NCBI GenBank assembly: GCA_016786665.1
Contig: JAEUVZ010000003.1
Coordinates: 1-52,535 of the forward strand
Direction of reading: 5' to 3'
DNA: 52,535 nucleotides
DNA from: Flavipsychrobacter sp.
Lineage (GTDB): Bacteria; Bacteroidota; Bacteroidia; Chitinophagales; Chitinophagaceae
The notes under the pieces are model-generated. The model saw only the letters and a list, made by a program, of their open reading frames with translations, searched no databases and was not told where the DNA came from. This document shows positions 26,006 to 35,058 of the stretch, piece by piece. A program made the translations under genes and the position numbers. Within the stretch, counting starts at the first letter, position 1; every line of letters begins with the position of its first letter.

Positions 26006-26173
26006 AATGTTTATATACTTACAGTGCAATACTAAGGGCTCAACGGCGTTATTGCAAGTGCGCCCCATGCCAATTTTCCGTTAAAGCTGGACTGTGAGCA
26101 TAATAGAAAGCATAAATTCTGACTTATATAATGTATGTTGCCTGAATAAACCGGCAAAGAAACCAATATAGAT

Positions 26174-27736
26174 ATGAACAACAACCAGGGTGAGATTTTA
26201 TGGGTAGATGATGAAATAGATTCACTGAAGTCGCAGATAATGTTCCTTCAGAATAAGGGCTATGAGGTCACCTCGCTCAGCAACGGCCACGACGCGCTGG
26301 AATTGCTCAAAGACAAGATGGTAGATGTGGTATTGCTCGATGAGAGTATGCCAGGCCTCACCGGGCTGGAGACACTCGCCCGCATTAAAGAGCTGCATCC
26401 GTTGCTGCCCGTGGTAATGGTGACGAAGAACGAAGCGGAGAATATAATGGAGGAAGCCATTGGCGCCCAGATTTCCGATTACCTCATTAAGCCGGTGAAC
26501 CCTAACCAGGTGTTGTTGTCGCTTAAAAAGATAATTGATACCAAGCGCCTGGTCTCAGAAAAAACCACGCTTTCCTACCAGCAAGACTTTCGCAACCTGT
26601 TTATGGCGTTGAGTTCCAACCCCAATTACGAAGAGTGGAAAGAGCTCTACAAGAAGCTGGTGTATTGGGAACTGGAAATGGCCCGCAGCGACAGCGCCGA
26701 AATGATGGAGGTACTCCAGTCGCAGAAGGCGGAGGCCAACACCGAGTTCTTCAAATACGTTAATAAGAACTACGCCAGTTGGATCAACAATACCGGACAG
26801 GACGCGCCGCTCTTCTCGCACGAGCTGATAAAGAGGAAGGTAGCTCCTTACCTGGAGCAGGGCAAGTCCAGCTTCCTGGTGGTGATAGATAACCTGCGCT
26901 ACGACCAGTGGAAGGCCATACAGCCTATTATCAGTGAGTCATTCCGCCTGCTGGAAGAAGATATGTTTTACAGCATACTGCCCACTGCTACGCAATACGC
27001 CCGCAATGCCCTGTTTGCAGGTATGTTGCCGGTAGAGATAGCAGCCAAATACCCTAATGAGTGGAAGAACGACGACGAAGAAGGGGGTAAAAACCTCTAC
27101 GAAGACCACTTCATGAAAGGACAGCTCAAAAATCTGAAACTGGACAACCTGAAATACCAATACCTCAAAATAACCAACAACGACGATGGCAAGTCAATGG
27201 AGGATAACATTCACAACTATCTTTCCAACGACCTTACCGTTATTGTTTACAACTTTGTAGACATGCTCTCGCATGCCCGCACCGAGATGGAAGTATTAAA
27301 GGAACTGGCTGGCGACGAAGTGTCGTATCGTTCCCTTACCGTCAGCTGGTTCGAGCACTCACCCTTGTACCGTGCGTTGAAGAAGATTGCCGACAAAGGC
27401 ATTCAGCTCTTTATTACTACCGATCACGGAACGGTAAGGGTAAAGCAGCCCAGCAAGTGCGTTGGCGATCGCCACACCACTACCAACCTCCGCTACAAGC
27501 ATGGTCGTAACTTGCAGTACGAGAACAAGGATGTACTTGCTTTCCGGGATCCGAAGCAGGCCGGGCTGCCCACGCCAAATGTCAGCTCCACATTTATATT
27601 CGCCAAGGAAGATGTATTCCTTTGCTACCCCAATAACTACAACCATTATGTCAACTATTACCGCAATACTTTCCAGCATGGAGGTATATCGCTGGAAGAG
27701 ATGGTGGTTCCCGTAGTGCGCATGGAAAGTAAATAA
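26174..27736 (+). CDS. porX: PorX-type response regulator with PglZ domain
   Basis: A 520-residue two-domain protein. The receiver domain (about 7-120) has acidic residues DDE at 12-14, phosphoacceptor Asp56 in VVLLDESMP and Lys in YLIKPVNP. After a helical linker (about 130-200) comes a PglZ/alkaline-phosphatase-fold domain (about 230-515) with VVIDNLRYDQWK, LPTATQYARNALFAGM, YNFVDMLSH, TTDHGTVRVKQP and GGISLEEMVVPV. This fusion is PorX, which with the kinase PorY and a sigma factor controls T9SS genes and binds zinc as a dimer. The length and order match well. PorY is not encoded in this window, as is common. It fits the other T9SS genes here. Confidence 0.93.
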   Translation: MNNNQGEILWVDDEIDSLKSQIMFLQNKGYEVTSLSNGHDALELLKDKMVDVVLLDESMPGLTGLETLARIKELHPLLPVVMVTKNEAENIMEEAIGAQISDYLIKPVNPNQVLLSLKKIIDTKRLVSEKTTLSYQQDFRNLFMALSSNPNYEEWKELYKKLVYWELEMARSDSAEMMEVLQSQKAEANTEFFKYVNKNYASWINNTGQDAPLFSHELIKRKVAPYLEQGKSSFLVVIDNLRYDQWKAIQPIISESFRLLEEDMFYSILPTATQYARNALFAGMLPVEIAAKYPNEWKNDDEEGGKNLYEDHFMKGQLKNLKLDNLKYQYLKITNNDDGKSMEDNIHNYLSNDLTVIVYNFVDMLSHARTEMEVLKELAGDEVSYRSLTVSWFEHSPLYRALKKIADKGIQLFITTDHGTVRVKQPSKCVGDRHTTTNLRYKHGRNLQYENKDVLAFRDPKQAGLPTPNVSSTFIFAKEDVFLCYPNNYNHYVNYYRNTFQHGGISLEEMVVPVVRMESK

Positions 27737-27753
27737 TAACTCCTTTTTAAAGC

Positions 27754-27786
27754 AGAAGCGCCCCATCCATATGGTGGGGCGCTTCT
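27754..27786 (+). terminator. Terminator of porX, convergent region
   Basis: A 12-bp stem (27754-27765 with 27775-27786) around a short loop, between porX and the convergent DUF6265-like gene. The T run on the plus strand is short (CTTT). Confidence 0.75.
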
Positions 27787-27801
27787 CTTTATACATGGCC
27801 G

Positions 27802-28272
27802 CTAGCGGCGGCGGGTAAAACGGAATTGCTCCTGCCGGGACTTCCCCTGCTGCACGCCGTCTATCTGCGCCTGGAAGGTACTGTCCGATGTTCGCCGGTA
27901 AGTAATGTTTTGCGGAAAGTCGTGCGAGGGGTTGGAGAAAACGGCTTGCTCAGCATTCAGGCTGCTTTCGGTGAAAACCGTCACCTGGCCATTATTCTGG
28001 TCGCTTACTACCGGTTTATAATACACCCTATCGCCTATCTGCACCAATTCTATACGTTCTGAGAACAGCGTATCGCCGCTGGTGGATAGCATCATGCCGG
28101 TGCCGGAGTAGAGGGTGTCGTTTGTTTTCTGCCACTGTTCCCTGAAGGTGCCCTCCAGCATAGACATTTCCCAGGTGCCGATAAGCCAGCTCAGCTGCTG
28201 CAGCTTGTTTTTATTGCTGCTACAGGAAGCAAAAGCGGCTGACAGCAACGCTATTACTGTTATTTTCTTCAT
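27802..28272 (-). CDS. DUF6265-like lipoprotein
   Basis: A 156-residue lipoprotein (MKKITVIALLSAAFASC, Cys17). The mature part has the lipocalin-like opening LSWLIGTWEM and strands such as FREQWQKTNDTLYSG, VYYKPVV and FSNPSHDFPQNITYRR. This resembles the DUF6265 family, small beta-barrel proteins of unknown ligand. ATG 28272 begins the lipoprotein signal; the longer frame to 28353 does not. Divergent from the MoxR gene. Confidence 0.78.
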   Translation of the reverse strand: MKKITVIALLSAAFASCSSNKNKLQQLSWLIGTWEMSMLEGTFREQWQKTNDTLYSGTGMMLSTSGDTLFSERIELVQIGDRVYYKPVVSDQNNGQVTVFTESSLNAEQAVFSNPSHDFPQNITYRRTSDSTFQAQIDGVQQGKSRQEQFRFTRRR

Positions 28273-28442
28273 ATCGGTTCGTTTAGTGTGTGCAGTAGCA
28301 GGGGGGTAACGCAAGCTGCATGCCGCCAAAGGTAGAGCATATCCGGATAACACCCGATATTACAGCCTTTCACAAAAAATTATCACCCAACAGTTTTTAG
28401 CCATTCTATAAATGCGTAAACTTGTATAAAGCTTGCTTCTAA

Positions 28443-29435
28443 ATGATGGAAAACACTTCAGAACCCCTGGCCATAGACTCCACACAGACCATACAGAGAC
28501 TGGTAGACCAGATAGAGCGGGTGATACGTGGTAAACGCGACAAAATAGAACTGGTGATCACCTGCCTGCTTGCGGGCGGCCATATACTAATGGAAGATAA
28601 TCCAGGTACAGGCAAGACCGTGCTGGCACGTTCGCTGGCACAGTGCATCAGCGGAGAGATGGGGAAGGAGCACGTGGTCTTTAAGCGTATTCAGTTCACG
28701 CCCGACCTCCTGCCTATGGATTTGATAGGCTCCCATATATTTGATGACAGTACCAAAGAGTTTGTGTTTAAGAAGGGTCCCCTGTTTTGTAACATTCTGC
28801 TGGCTGATGAAATAAACCGTGCTTCGCCAAAAGTGCAAAGCGCGCTGCTGGAGGCGATGGCCGAAAGCCAGGTAACCTCGGGAGACGCTACCCTGCGCCT
28901 GGAGAAGTTATTCTTCACCATCGCTACGCAGAACCCCATTGAAATGGAAGGAACCTACCCGTTGCCGGCCGCTCAGCTCGACCGCTTCTTTATGAAGATA
29001 TACTTCGGGTATGTAAACGAGGAAACAGAATTGGACATATACCGCGATTACGTAAACATTGCAAACAACCTGGTAGCCCTGGAGCAGGTGCTTAGTATGC
29101 GCGAGATACTGGAACTGCAACAGCAGGCTTCGGCCGTGTTGGTGCACGATGAGATACTTCGGTCGGTTTCCAACATTGTACGTGCCACCCGCTCGCACAA
29201 TGATATATCGCTGGGTGCGTCTACCCGTAGCGGCATAGCGTTCATAAAGTGCCTCCGCGCATACGCGCTGGTAAAGGGGCGTACATTCGTGATAGAAGAT
29301 GACGTAAAGGACACCGCGCACGCCATACTCGATCACCGCCTTATCTACCGCAACAAGGAAGGACGGCAGTCGGCGCTCAATTCGATTATTGGAAAGGAAA
29401 TAGAAAGACTGGCCAGGCTAAAGCTATACGCATAG
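28443..29435 (+). CDS. MoxR-family AAA ATPase
   Basis: A 330-residue AAA+ ATPase. Walker A is NPGTGKT (53-59) in GGHILMEDNPGTGKT; Walker B is NILLADEINRA; sensor 1 is IATQNP; the arginine-finger region is LPAAQLDRF. MoxR proteins are chaperone-like and usually sit before a DUF58 gene and VWA genes. Here the next gene, 13 bases on, instead encodes an exported TPR-like protein, so the usual cluster is missing. Its client cannot be told from the sequence. Confidence 0.93.
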   Translation: MMENTSEPLAIDSTQTIQRLVDQIERVIRGKRDKIELVITCLLAGGHILMEDNPGTGKTVLARSLAQCISGEMGKEHVVFKRIQFTPDLLPMDLIGSHIFDDSTKEFVFKKGPLFCNILLADEINRASPKVQSALLEAMAESQVTSGDATLRLEKLFFTIATQNPIEMEGTYPLPAAQLDRFFMKIYFGYVNEETELDIYRDYVNIANNLVALEQVLSMREILELQQQASAVLVHDEILRSVSNIVRATRSHNDISLGASTRSGIAFIKCLRAYALVKGRTFVIEDDVKDTAHAILDHRLIYRNKEGRQSALNSIIGKEIERLARLKLYA

Positions 29436-29448
29436 CACATTGTGTAGA

Positions 29449-31470
29449 ATGAATAGGTTCGGGAGGATTATAGCTGTTTTACTTTTAGTGCTCGCAGGCA
29501 GCATGGCCCGCGCGCAGGATAATTCGTTCCTGATACCCAAACCGCACCCGGCGGCTAAAGCAGAAGTACGCTACGAGATAGACGCCAAGCGCTCCGGGGT
29601 GTCGTTTACCGGCAACGAGGCGTTGCCCCGCTCCCGCGAGTTCAAACGGCTCGATGCCTCTTACTATGTAGGTTGGCTATACGAGGGAGGCTATAAGCAC
29701 GAGCATGCGGCCGACTATATCGGATTTAAGAATGCCATTGAGCCGCTGGAGAAGTCGCTGAACCTGCTGGAGCGCGACTACCGAAAGGCGCTGGCGACAC
29801 GCACCAAAGATGTAATGGAATACCTGGGGGTGGCCACCTTCCAGCAAGACTATTCCATCATTGCTTACCTGCTTTGGACATGTTACAATAATATCGGTGA
29901 CTACCAGAAGTCGTATAACCTGATGCAGCGCACCCGTAAGTGGAACTTTCAGCAGAACTACGCGCTCGATCCATACACCAGCCTGGCATGGATAACCCAC
30001 GTCAATCGCTTTTACACGTCTAAAAAATTCCCGTTTCTCAGGAATTCCATCGACGAGAACGAACGCTTGTCCAACGCCTATCTTGATTCCGCTTTGCGGC
30101 GTATCAGCATCAACCGCTGGTTCAACGAGGGGCTGCTTCGCCCGTCCTACGCCGAGCAGGAGCGGCTGGGGGTTTATCACTACAAGGCGATACTATACAG
30201 CTATGCCTTCAATATAGACTCCACTAATTACTACTACAAGAAGATGGAAGACGGCGGCACTATGTCGCACAACAACTTCGCAACCTGGCAGGCTATTATT
30301 GGCAACTTCGGCAAGGCGTATGAGGAGTACACCGCCGCTTCTATGACCGATTATGGAGACAGCAAGCAACTGAGGGAATGGGCCTACTACATGTCTATAC
30401 TGGATATCTACAAGGCCAAACCAAAGACCGGTATCGACTTCATGAAGGAGTGGATAAAAGCGGTGGGCTCCACGCCGGGATACGGATGGTATAACATTGC
30501 GCTGGCGCGCAACCTGCTTTACGATGGCCAGGTTTCTGAGTCGGAGCGTATTATTAACAAAGCTGCTGAATTCAAAGAACTGCACATAGGTACTACACTG
30601 GGGGAGACCCACTACAATTTCAGTATTCAGCTACAGAAACTCATGGCACGCGAGGCCCGCTGGGAAATGCAGAAGTTTGAGAACCGGAACTGGTGGTACA
30701 ACCCCCGGGTGCTCGGTAATATGGGTTCTATCCTCAGCGAGTTGTACGCGCAGCAGTTCCTCATAATAAACCAGTTATCACAAAATCCTGAGCGGGAGCG
30801 GGTTACCTACAAGCTCTTTGCAAGCGAGAGTACCGTAAGCTGGGATGAGATATGGTACCTGATTCGCGATTTCAGCAGCAATTTTTTCCTCGACAAGTTT
30901 CGCAAAGAGGCCAGGGAAACCAACCGGGTTAAGATTCGCAAATATTACCAGTTGCTCATCTCCCGTCTCTACATGAAGAAGGACAACTACGACGATGCAC
31001 GCAAGCTGCTTAACGAAATACTCAACGACCGGAACATAGAGCCGGAAAACGAAAAACTGTTCACTTTCCGCGTTTACCAGGCCCTGGCCGAGTGTGCGAA
31101 AGAGAAAAAAGACAATGCCGCTTTCAGTAGCTGGATGTACAAGATGTATGTGCTTTACCCCCAACTGGTGCCCTTTACCGGCCTGGAGATGAATATGAAC
31201 CTGCACGTAGTAGGTACCGAAGATAAGGCCGTTACCGACCGGCTCCGGAAGTGCAATATTAATTGGGGATATGGTCCCAACGCCCCCGAAGCATACATCG
31301 TTTTTTCTTCCACCCCCGGCAAGAAGCGCATAGAGTATTACGTGCTGGATAAGGGCGGCAACTATGTAGTGCCGCGCCAGGTCTGCTTCTACAAAGACCC
31401 TGGTCAGACCGGCATAGATATGGCCTACCGCATATTTGGGGTTGGGGGTAAAAATGTGGAAAAAAACTAA
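29449..31470 (+). CDS. Large exported helical-repeat (TPR-like) protein
   Basis: A 673-residue protein with signal peptide MNRFGRIIAVLLLVLAGSMARAQ. The mature part is helical with many Tyr/Trp/Ala-rich pairs of helices typical of TPR-like solenoids, for example YLLWTCYNNIGDYQKSYNLM, AWYMSI-like segments and YMKKDNYDDARKLLNEIL. A short beta-rich end (EAYIVFSSTPGKKRIEYYVLDKGG, split) closes it. No named family is recognised. ATG 29449 is preferred to a TTG three codons earlier. It follows the MoxR gene by 13 bases and is probably co-expressed with it, which is an unusual partner. Confidence 0.65.
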   Translation: MNRFGRIIAVLLLVLAGSMARAQDNSFLIPKPHPAAKAEVRYEIDAKRSGVSFTGNEALPRSREFKRLDASYYVGWLYEGGYKHEHAADYIGFKNAIEPLEKSLNLLERDYRKALATRTKDVMEYLGVATFQQDYSIIAYLLWTCYNNIGDYQKSYNLMQRTRKWNFQQNYALDPYTSLAWITHVNRFYTSKKFPFLRNSIDENERLSNAYLDSALRRISINRWFNEGLLRPSYAEQERLGVYHYKAILYSYAFNIDSTNYYYKKMEDGGTMSHNNFATWQAIIGNFGKAYEEYTAASMTDYGDSKQLREWAYYMSILDIYKAKPKTGIDFMKEWIKAVGSTPGYGWYNIALARNLLYDGQVSESERIINKAAEFKELHIGTTLGETHYNFSIQLQKLMAREARWEMQKFENRNWWYNPRVLGNMGSILSELYAQQFLIINQLSQNPERERVTYKLFASESTVSWDEIWYLIRDFSSNFFLDKFRKEARETNRVKIRKYYQLLISRLYMKKDNYDDARKLLNEILNDRNIEPENEKLFTFRVYQALAECAKEKKDNAAFSSWMYKMYVLYPQLVPFTGLEMNMNLHVVGTEDKAVTDRLRKCNINWGYGPNAPEAYIVFSSTPGKKRIEYYVLDKGGNYVVPRQVCFYKDPGQTGIDMAYRIFGVGGKNVEKN

Positions 31471-31534
31471 TAGAGGGAACCCGCCTATATAGTAGTTTTA
31501 ATTTTTACTAACATACAAGAGAGAGATTAAAACT

Positions 31535-32278
31535 ATGTTCATTGCTTCGCTGTACAATCTGAAAGGAGGGGTAGGCAAAACCGCTTCCTGTGTCAACTTC
31601 GCCTACATGGCGGCTATGGATGGCTACAAAACACTTCTTTGGGACCTGGACCCGCAGGGCGCTGCCAGTTTCTATTACAATGCGCAGCCCAAGCCCCGGG
31701 CTAATATGAAACGCCTGCTCGATCAGTCCGTTTCCATCGCCAGTGCTATCATGGCTACCGACTACGAGAACCTCGACATTATACCCACTGATGTGTCGTC
31801 GGCTCGGCTGGAACATTCCCTGGCTACAGCTTCTTCTAAAAAACTGATGAAGTCGCTGCTCAAAGACCTGGAGAACGACTACGACTTTATTTTTATCGAC
31901 TGCGCCCCGGGTATATCTACCCTGGCCGATAATGTCTTTCACGCCTCCGACGCGGTACTGATGCCGGTAATACCCACCACACTTTCGGTACGCTCTTACG
32001 AGATAGTAAAAGATTACTTCCGAGATAAAATAGGCGCAGACGCCTGGAAGCTGATGTGCTTCTTTGCTATGGCCGATACCCGTAAAGGTATGCACAACGA
32101 AATAATGGATGAGCTCTGCACCGACCCCAGCTTTTTTGAGCATTACATTCCCACTCTGTCCGATATTGAAAAGATGGGTGTGTACAATGCGCCTGTTGAA
32201 GCATTTGCACCATCCAGCTTTGCCAATAAGTGCTACCGCGCGCTTTGGAAGGAAATAAAAGAAGGAGTATTGGCATAG
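31535..32278 (+). CDS. ParA/MinD-family ATPase
   Basis: A 247-residue deviant Walker ATPase: KGGVGKT at 10-16, switch I region DLDPQGAASFYY and Walker B-like DFIFIDCAPGIS. Such proteins use ATP-driven dimerisation to place DNA, protein complexes or flagella/secretion units. There is no ParB or plasmid origin nearby, and the C-terminal half (ADTRKGMHNEIMDELC) matches ParA-like proteins of unknown cargo. No terminator is seen before it, and it has a single-gene look. Confidence 0.9.
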   Translation: MFIASLYNLKGGVGKTASCVNFAYMAAMDGYKTLLWDLDPQGAASFYYNAQPKPRANMKRLLDQSVSIASAIMATDYENLDIIPTDVSSARLEHSLATASSKKLMKSLLKDLENDYDFIFIDCAPGISTLADNVFHASDAVLMPVIPTTLSVRSYEIVKDYFRDKIGADAWKLMCFFAMADTRKGMHNEIMDELCTDPSFFEHYIPTLSDIEKMGVYNAPVEAFAPSSFANKCYRALWKEIKEGVLA

Positions 32279-32295
32279 CCGGCAACGCCAGGCGC

Positions 32296-32324
32296 AAAAA
32301 AAGGACGAAGCATTCACTTCGTCC
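32296..32324 (-). terminator. Terminator of the small minus-strand ORF
   Basis: An 8-bp stem (32303-32310 with 32317-32324), followed on the minus strand by seven T (complement of 32296-32302). It could serve both the convergent ParA-like gene and the small ORF at 32354-32545. Confidence 0.75.
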
Positions 32325-32353
32325 CGGCTTTATAATATATATAGAACCTCTTA

Positions 32354-32545
32354 CTAAGCGCTAAGCCTGTAAGAAGCAGATTGCCCCAGCTCACGGAGGG
32401 TTTCGCGCATATGCGTCTTTACCACCGCGCTTTTGCAAAGGTTCATGGTAGCTGATAAAAATGTCATCAGGTCGGTGTTCATTACGTTGGCCATTATTTT
32501 TTGTGCCCTGCTTTTCTTAAAGTAGCTGATGTTCCTGCGTTTCAT
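32354..32545 (-). CDS. Small basic protein (63 residues), unknown
   Basis: A short ORF coding for 63 residues, rich in Lys/Arg at the start (MKRRNISYFKKSRAQK) with a helical middle (LMTFLSATMNLCKSAVVK). Support for a real gene: it starts with ATG behind an A-rich stretch, and an intrinsic terminator with a T run lies 30 bases beyond its stop on the same strand. Nothing recognisable by family; a DNA/RNA-binding or small regulatory role is possible but not shown. Sits between the ParA-like gene and a T9SS cargo gene. Confidence 0.45.
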   Translation of the reverse strand: MKRRNISYFKKSRAQKIMANVMNTDLMTFLSATMNLCKSAVVKTHMRETLRELGQSASYRLSA

Positions 32546-32739
32546 ATCTTAAGTGTTTTGAGTGTTTACAATTTCTTTCTAAGAGTATATAAAATTCCGT
32601 GCCAAGTTCCCCGGATTGGGGCTGTTTTATTGCAGAACGTTGCTGGTAGCTACTTTCGTATGCCGCTGGTCACAATAAAATGTTATAGTAGCCGTTTGAA
32701 AATCTTTGCGATATGGGTTAAATACATTTGATATTTGAC

Positions 32740-32747
32740 TATTTTTG
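32740..32747 (+). promoter_or_regulatory. TAnnTTTG -7 element
   Basis: TATTTTTG lies 17 bases before ATG 32765 of the T9SS cargo gene. No clear -33 TTG at standard spacing. Confidence 0.5.
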
Positions 32748-32764
32748 GGAAATTTCCAATTTAT

Positions 32765-34639
32765 ATGAAGAAGCTATTACTATTATCCTTGCTGGTGGCC
32801 GCCTCTTTTTCGGCGTTTGCCCAGCAGTATGCTAAAGTACCTGTAAACGCACCCGGAGCTAAGATACAGGGCGAAGCCAAGGTGGTAAAACCACCTTACC
32901 GGTTCATCGGATACCGCAATACGCCCTCGCTCGATCTCAAGTGGCAGCCTGCACTTACCAGCATCATATCCAAGAACCCCAGTGAGTACCGCCAGTTGCT
33001 GAAGGAGCTCAAAAGCCAGAAGGCTCACCTGAAGCAAACCTCCGACGATGTGCCAGCTAACAAGAGCGCAGCCAGCACGCCGGTGCTTTCCACTAATTTT
33101 ATTGGTCTCAATGCCCAGGGTGGTAACTCACCGCTGGATAATACCATTGCAATTGCCAACAACGGCAACATTGTCTCCATGGTCAATTCCCGCATCGCTT
33201 ATTATACCTCAACAGGTACCCAAACGTATATTCAGTCCATATACGACCTGATAAACGATAACCAGATTTCCACTAACCTTTGCGACCCCAAGGTGATATA
33301 CAGCAATACGGATGATAAATTCATCCTTTTTGCGCAAACCTGCGATGGTGTTGCGGCTACCTCTGCCATCATACTCGGGTTTTCCCTTTCCAACAATCCA
33401 CAGGATGGCTGGTACTTCTACTACTTCACCGGCAATCCCCTCAACGATGGTTCGTGGTTCGACTATCCCAAGATCGCCGTATCTAACGATGAGGTATTTG
33501 TTAGCGGGAACCTGTTTTACCAGGGTGGCCCCTTCAACGAAGCCGTAGTGTACCAGGTGCAGAAGAACCCGGCCTTTACCGGCGGCAATATCCTGTACCA
33601 GGTGTGGACCGGCATCCCCGGCAATCCCTTTACCCTCCTCCCGGTATCCTACGGACAGACGGGTAGCTATGGGCCTGGCATATATATGGTAAGCACTGCG
33701 GGTTCTACCGGTGGCAGCAACAATATCAACCTGTACGATATTTCGAACAATATTGCCTCCACTACGGCCCAGCTGCAGGGATGGAATGTAAATACTACTA
33801 CCTACAGCGTAGCCGCCGACGCTCCGCAGCCGGCTACCTCTAAGACGCTGGATGTAGGCGACTGCCGCGCCCTTGATGGGTTTTACCTGAACGGCATCAT
33901 CCACTTTGTATTCAATACTGATGCGGGTAATGCCTGGAATGGTATCAATTACAACCGCCTGAACGTATCGAACAATACCAATGTTTCCTCGGTGTATAGC
34001 GAAATAGGTGTGGCCGACAACTGTTACCCCTCAGTAGCTTCCATTGCCAATACTACTACCGATAAATCGGTGATAATAGCCTACAACCGCGTAAGCTCCA
34101 GCGTATTCCCGGAGACCAGGGTTGTGAACTGCGACGACAATATGACGTGGTCGTCTTCCACCCTGGTGAAGGCGGGACAAAATTGTGTAGACCACAACTG
34201 GGTTTCCGGTAACTCTGAGCGTTGGGGAGACTACAGCGGTATCTGCCGCAAATACAACGATAATCCCGCCTCGGTGTGGATGGCCGGCACTTACGGAAAC
34301 GCACAAAAATACTGGGGTACCTGGATTGCCAAAATACTGGGCGGAACAGTTAGCGTGCCTATGGTGGCCGAAGAAAGCGGTTCAGCAAAAGTGTACCCGA
34401 ACCCGATAGTAGACCAGTACTATGTAGAGTTTGAATCGAAAGAAAAGCAGCAGGTACTTATTGAGGTGGTAGATGCCGCTGGTAGGCTGGTGAGCCAGTT
34501 GCACAAGGGCACGGCCAATGCAGGGCGTAACGTGTTCTCGTTCAACAAGGCCAATCTCAGCACAGGTACTTACTTCCTGAAAATAAGCAACGGACAAACA
34601 ATTATAAAGAATGAGAAGATCGTTATTGCAGGGCAGTAA
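32765..34639 (+). CDS. T9SS type-A cargo protein, unknown activity
   Basis: A 624-residue secreted protein. Signal peptide MKKLLLLSLLVAASFSAFAQ; then a pro-like segment to about 100; then a domain with FIGLNAQGG, DNTIAIANNGNIVSMVNSRI (split), DPKVIYSNTDDKFILFAQTC and DYPKIAVSNDEVFVSGNLF, which suggests a beta-propeller of sialidase-like shape. The C-terminal 75 or so residues are a T9SS type-A sorting domain: VYPNPIVDQYYVEF, EVVDAAGRLVSQL, LSTGTYFLKI and the final NEKIVIAGQ. ATG 32765 begins the signal peptide. Its 3' end overlaps the next gene by 29 bases. Activity unknown. Confidence 0.88.
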   Translation: MKKLLLLSLLVAASFSAFAQQYAKVPVNAPGAKIQGEAKVVKPPYRFIGYRNTPSLDLKWQPALTSIISKNPSEYRQLLKELKSQKAHLKQTSDDVPANKSAASTPVLSTNFIGLNAQGGNSPLDNTIAIANNGNIVSMVNSRIAYYTSTGTQTYIQSIYDLINDNQISTNLCDPKVIYSNTDDKFILFAQTCDGVAATSAIILGFSLSNNPQDGWYFYYFTGNPLNDGSWFDYPKIAVSNDEVFVSGNLFYQGGPFNEAVVYQVQKNPAFTGGNILYQVWTGIPGNPFTLLPVSYGQTGSYGPGIYMVSTAGSTGGSNNINLYDISNNIASTTAQLQGWNVNTTTYSVAADAPQPATSKTLDVGDCRALDGFYLNGIIHFVFNTDAGNAWNGINYNRLNVSNNTNVSSVYSEIGVADNCYPSVASIANTTTDKSVIIAYNRVSSSVFPETRVVNCDDNMTWSSSTLVKAGQNCVDHNWVSGNSERWGDYSGICRKYNDNPASVWMAGTYGNAQKYWGTWIAKILGGTVSVPMVAEESGSAKVYPNPIVDQYYVEFESKEKQQVLIEVVDAAGRLVSQLHKGTANAGRNVFSFNKANLSTGTYFLKISNGQTIIKNEKIVIAGQ

Positions 34640-34988
34640 GTTGCTGGTGGCGGCCCTGGTGCTACAATCAGCGACCGTGAGCTGTGGAGAAAGCACAGAG
34701 CAGCAAGCCCCTGCGGAGGTGGCGGTGGATACACCGGCCGCGGTGCCCATAGCGGCGCCGGTGCCTGACACCCCGCAACAGGAAGCGCAGGCACTGCCCG
34801 ATGCCCCCCCGCCGGCGAAACAGGGAACAGAAGTGCGCCACTCCTCTGAAGACAACAAACTGCGCGACAGCATAAAAAAGGCGAAGGCCAAAGATAAAAC
34901 TCCCGTAAACAGGGAGATAAAACACGGCTCCGAAAACGACGCCTTCCTCGATAGCCTGAAAGCGGCTAAGAGTAAAGGAAAGAAGTAA
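34611..34988 (+). CDS. Small Pro/Ala-rich exported protein, probably a lipoprotein
   Basis: A 125-residue protein starting inside the end of the T9SS cargo gene (29-base overlap, different frame), so translation may be coupled. N-terminus: basic, then hydrophobic LLVAALVLQSATVSC, a weak lipobox with Cys25. Next a Pro/Ala-rich low-complexity linker (about 30-70: APVPDTPQQEAQALPDAPPP), then a charged helical tail with two similar units, DNKLRDSIKKAKAKDK and ENDAFLDSLKAAKSKGKK. This could be a periplasmic tether. A very strong hairpin follows. Not recognised by family. Confidence 0.6.
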   Translation: MRRSLLQGSKLLVAALVLQSATVSCGESTEQQAPAEVAVDTPAAVPIAAPVPDTPQQEAQALPDAPPPAKQGTEVRHSSEDNKLRDSIKKAKAKDKTPVNREIKHGSENDAFLDSLKAAKSKGKK

Positions 34989-34993
34989 CGGAC

Positions 34994-35046
34994 ACCTTAT
35001 AAAAGGAACAGCCGGGCAAAGCGCCCGGCTGTTTCTTTTATAAGGT
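34994..35046. terminator. 24-bp two-way terminator hairpin
   Basis: Bases 34994-35017 pair with 35023-35046 (one G:T), loop AAAGC. It sits between convergent genes, with T-rich flanks on both strands inside the long stem (TTTCTTTTATAAGG on the plus strand). Confidence 0.85.
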
Positions 35047-35058
35047 ATGTATAGTTGC

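Noticed and set aside
31535-32278. Plasmid or integrated-element partition locus
   Set aside because: A ParA-like ATPase is present but there is no ParB, no iteron array beside it and no recombinase or replication gene in the window.
31508-32317. 269-codon open frame on the minus strand across the ParA-like gene
   Set aside because: The plus-strand frame is a clear ParA with all motifs; the antisense frame resembles nothing and comes from codon bias.
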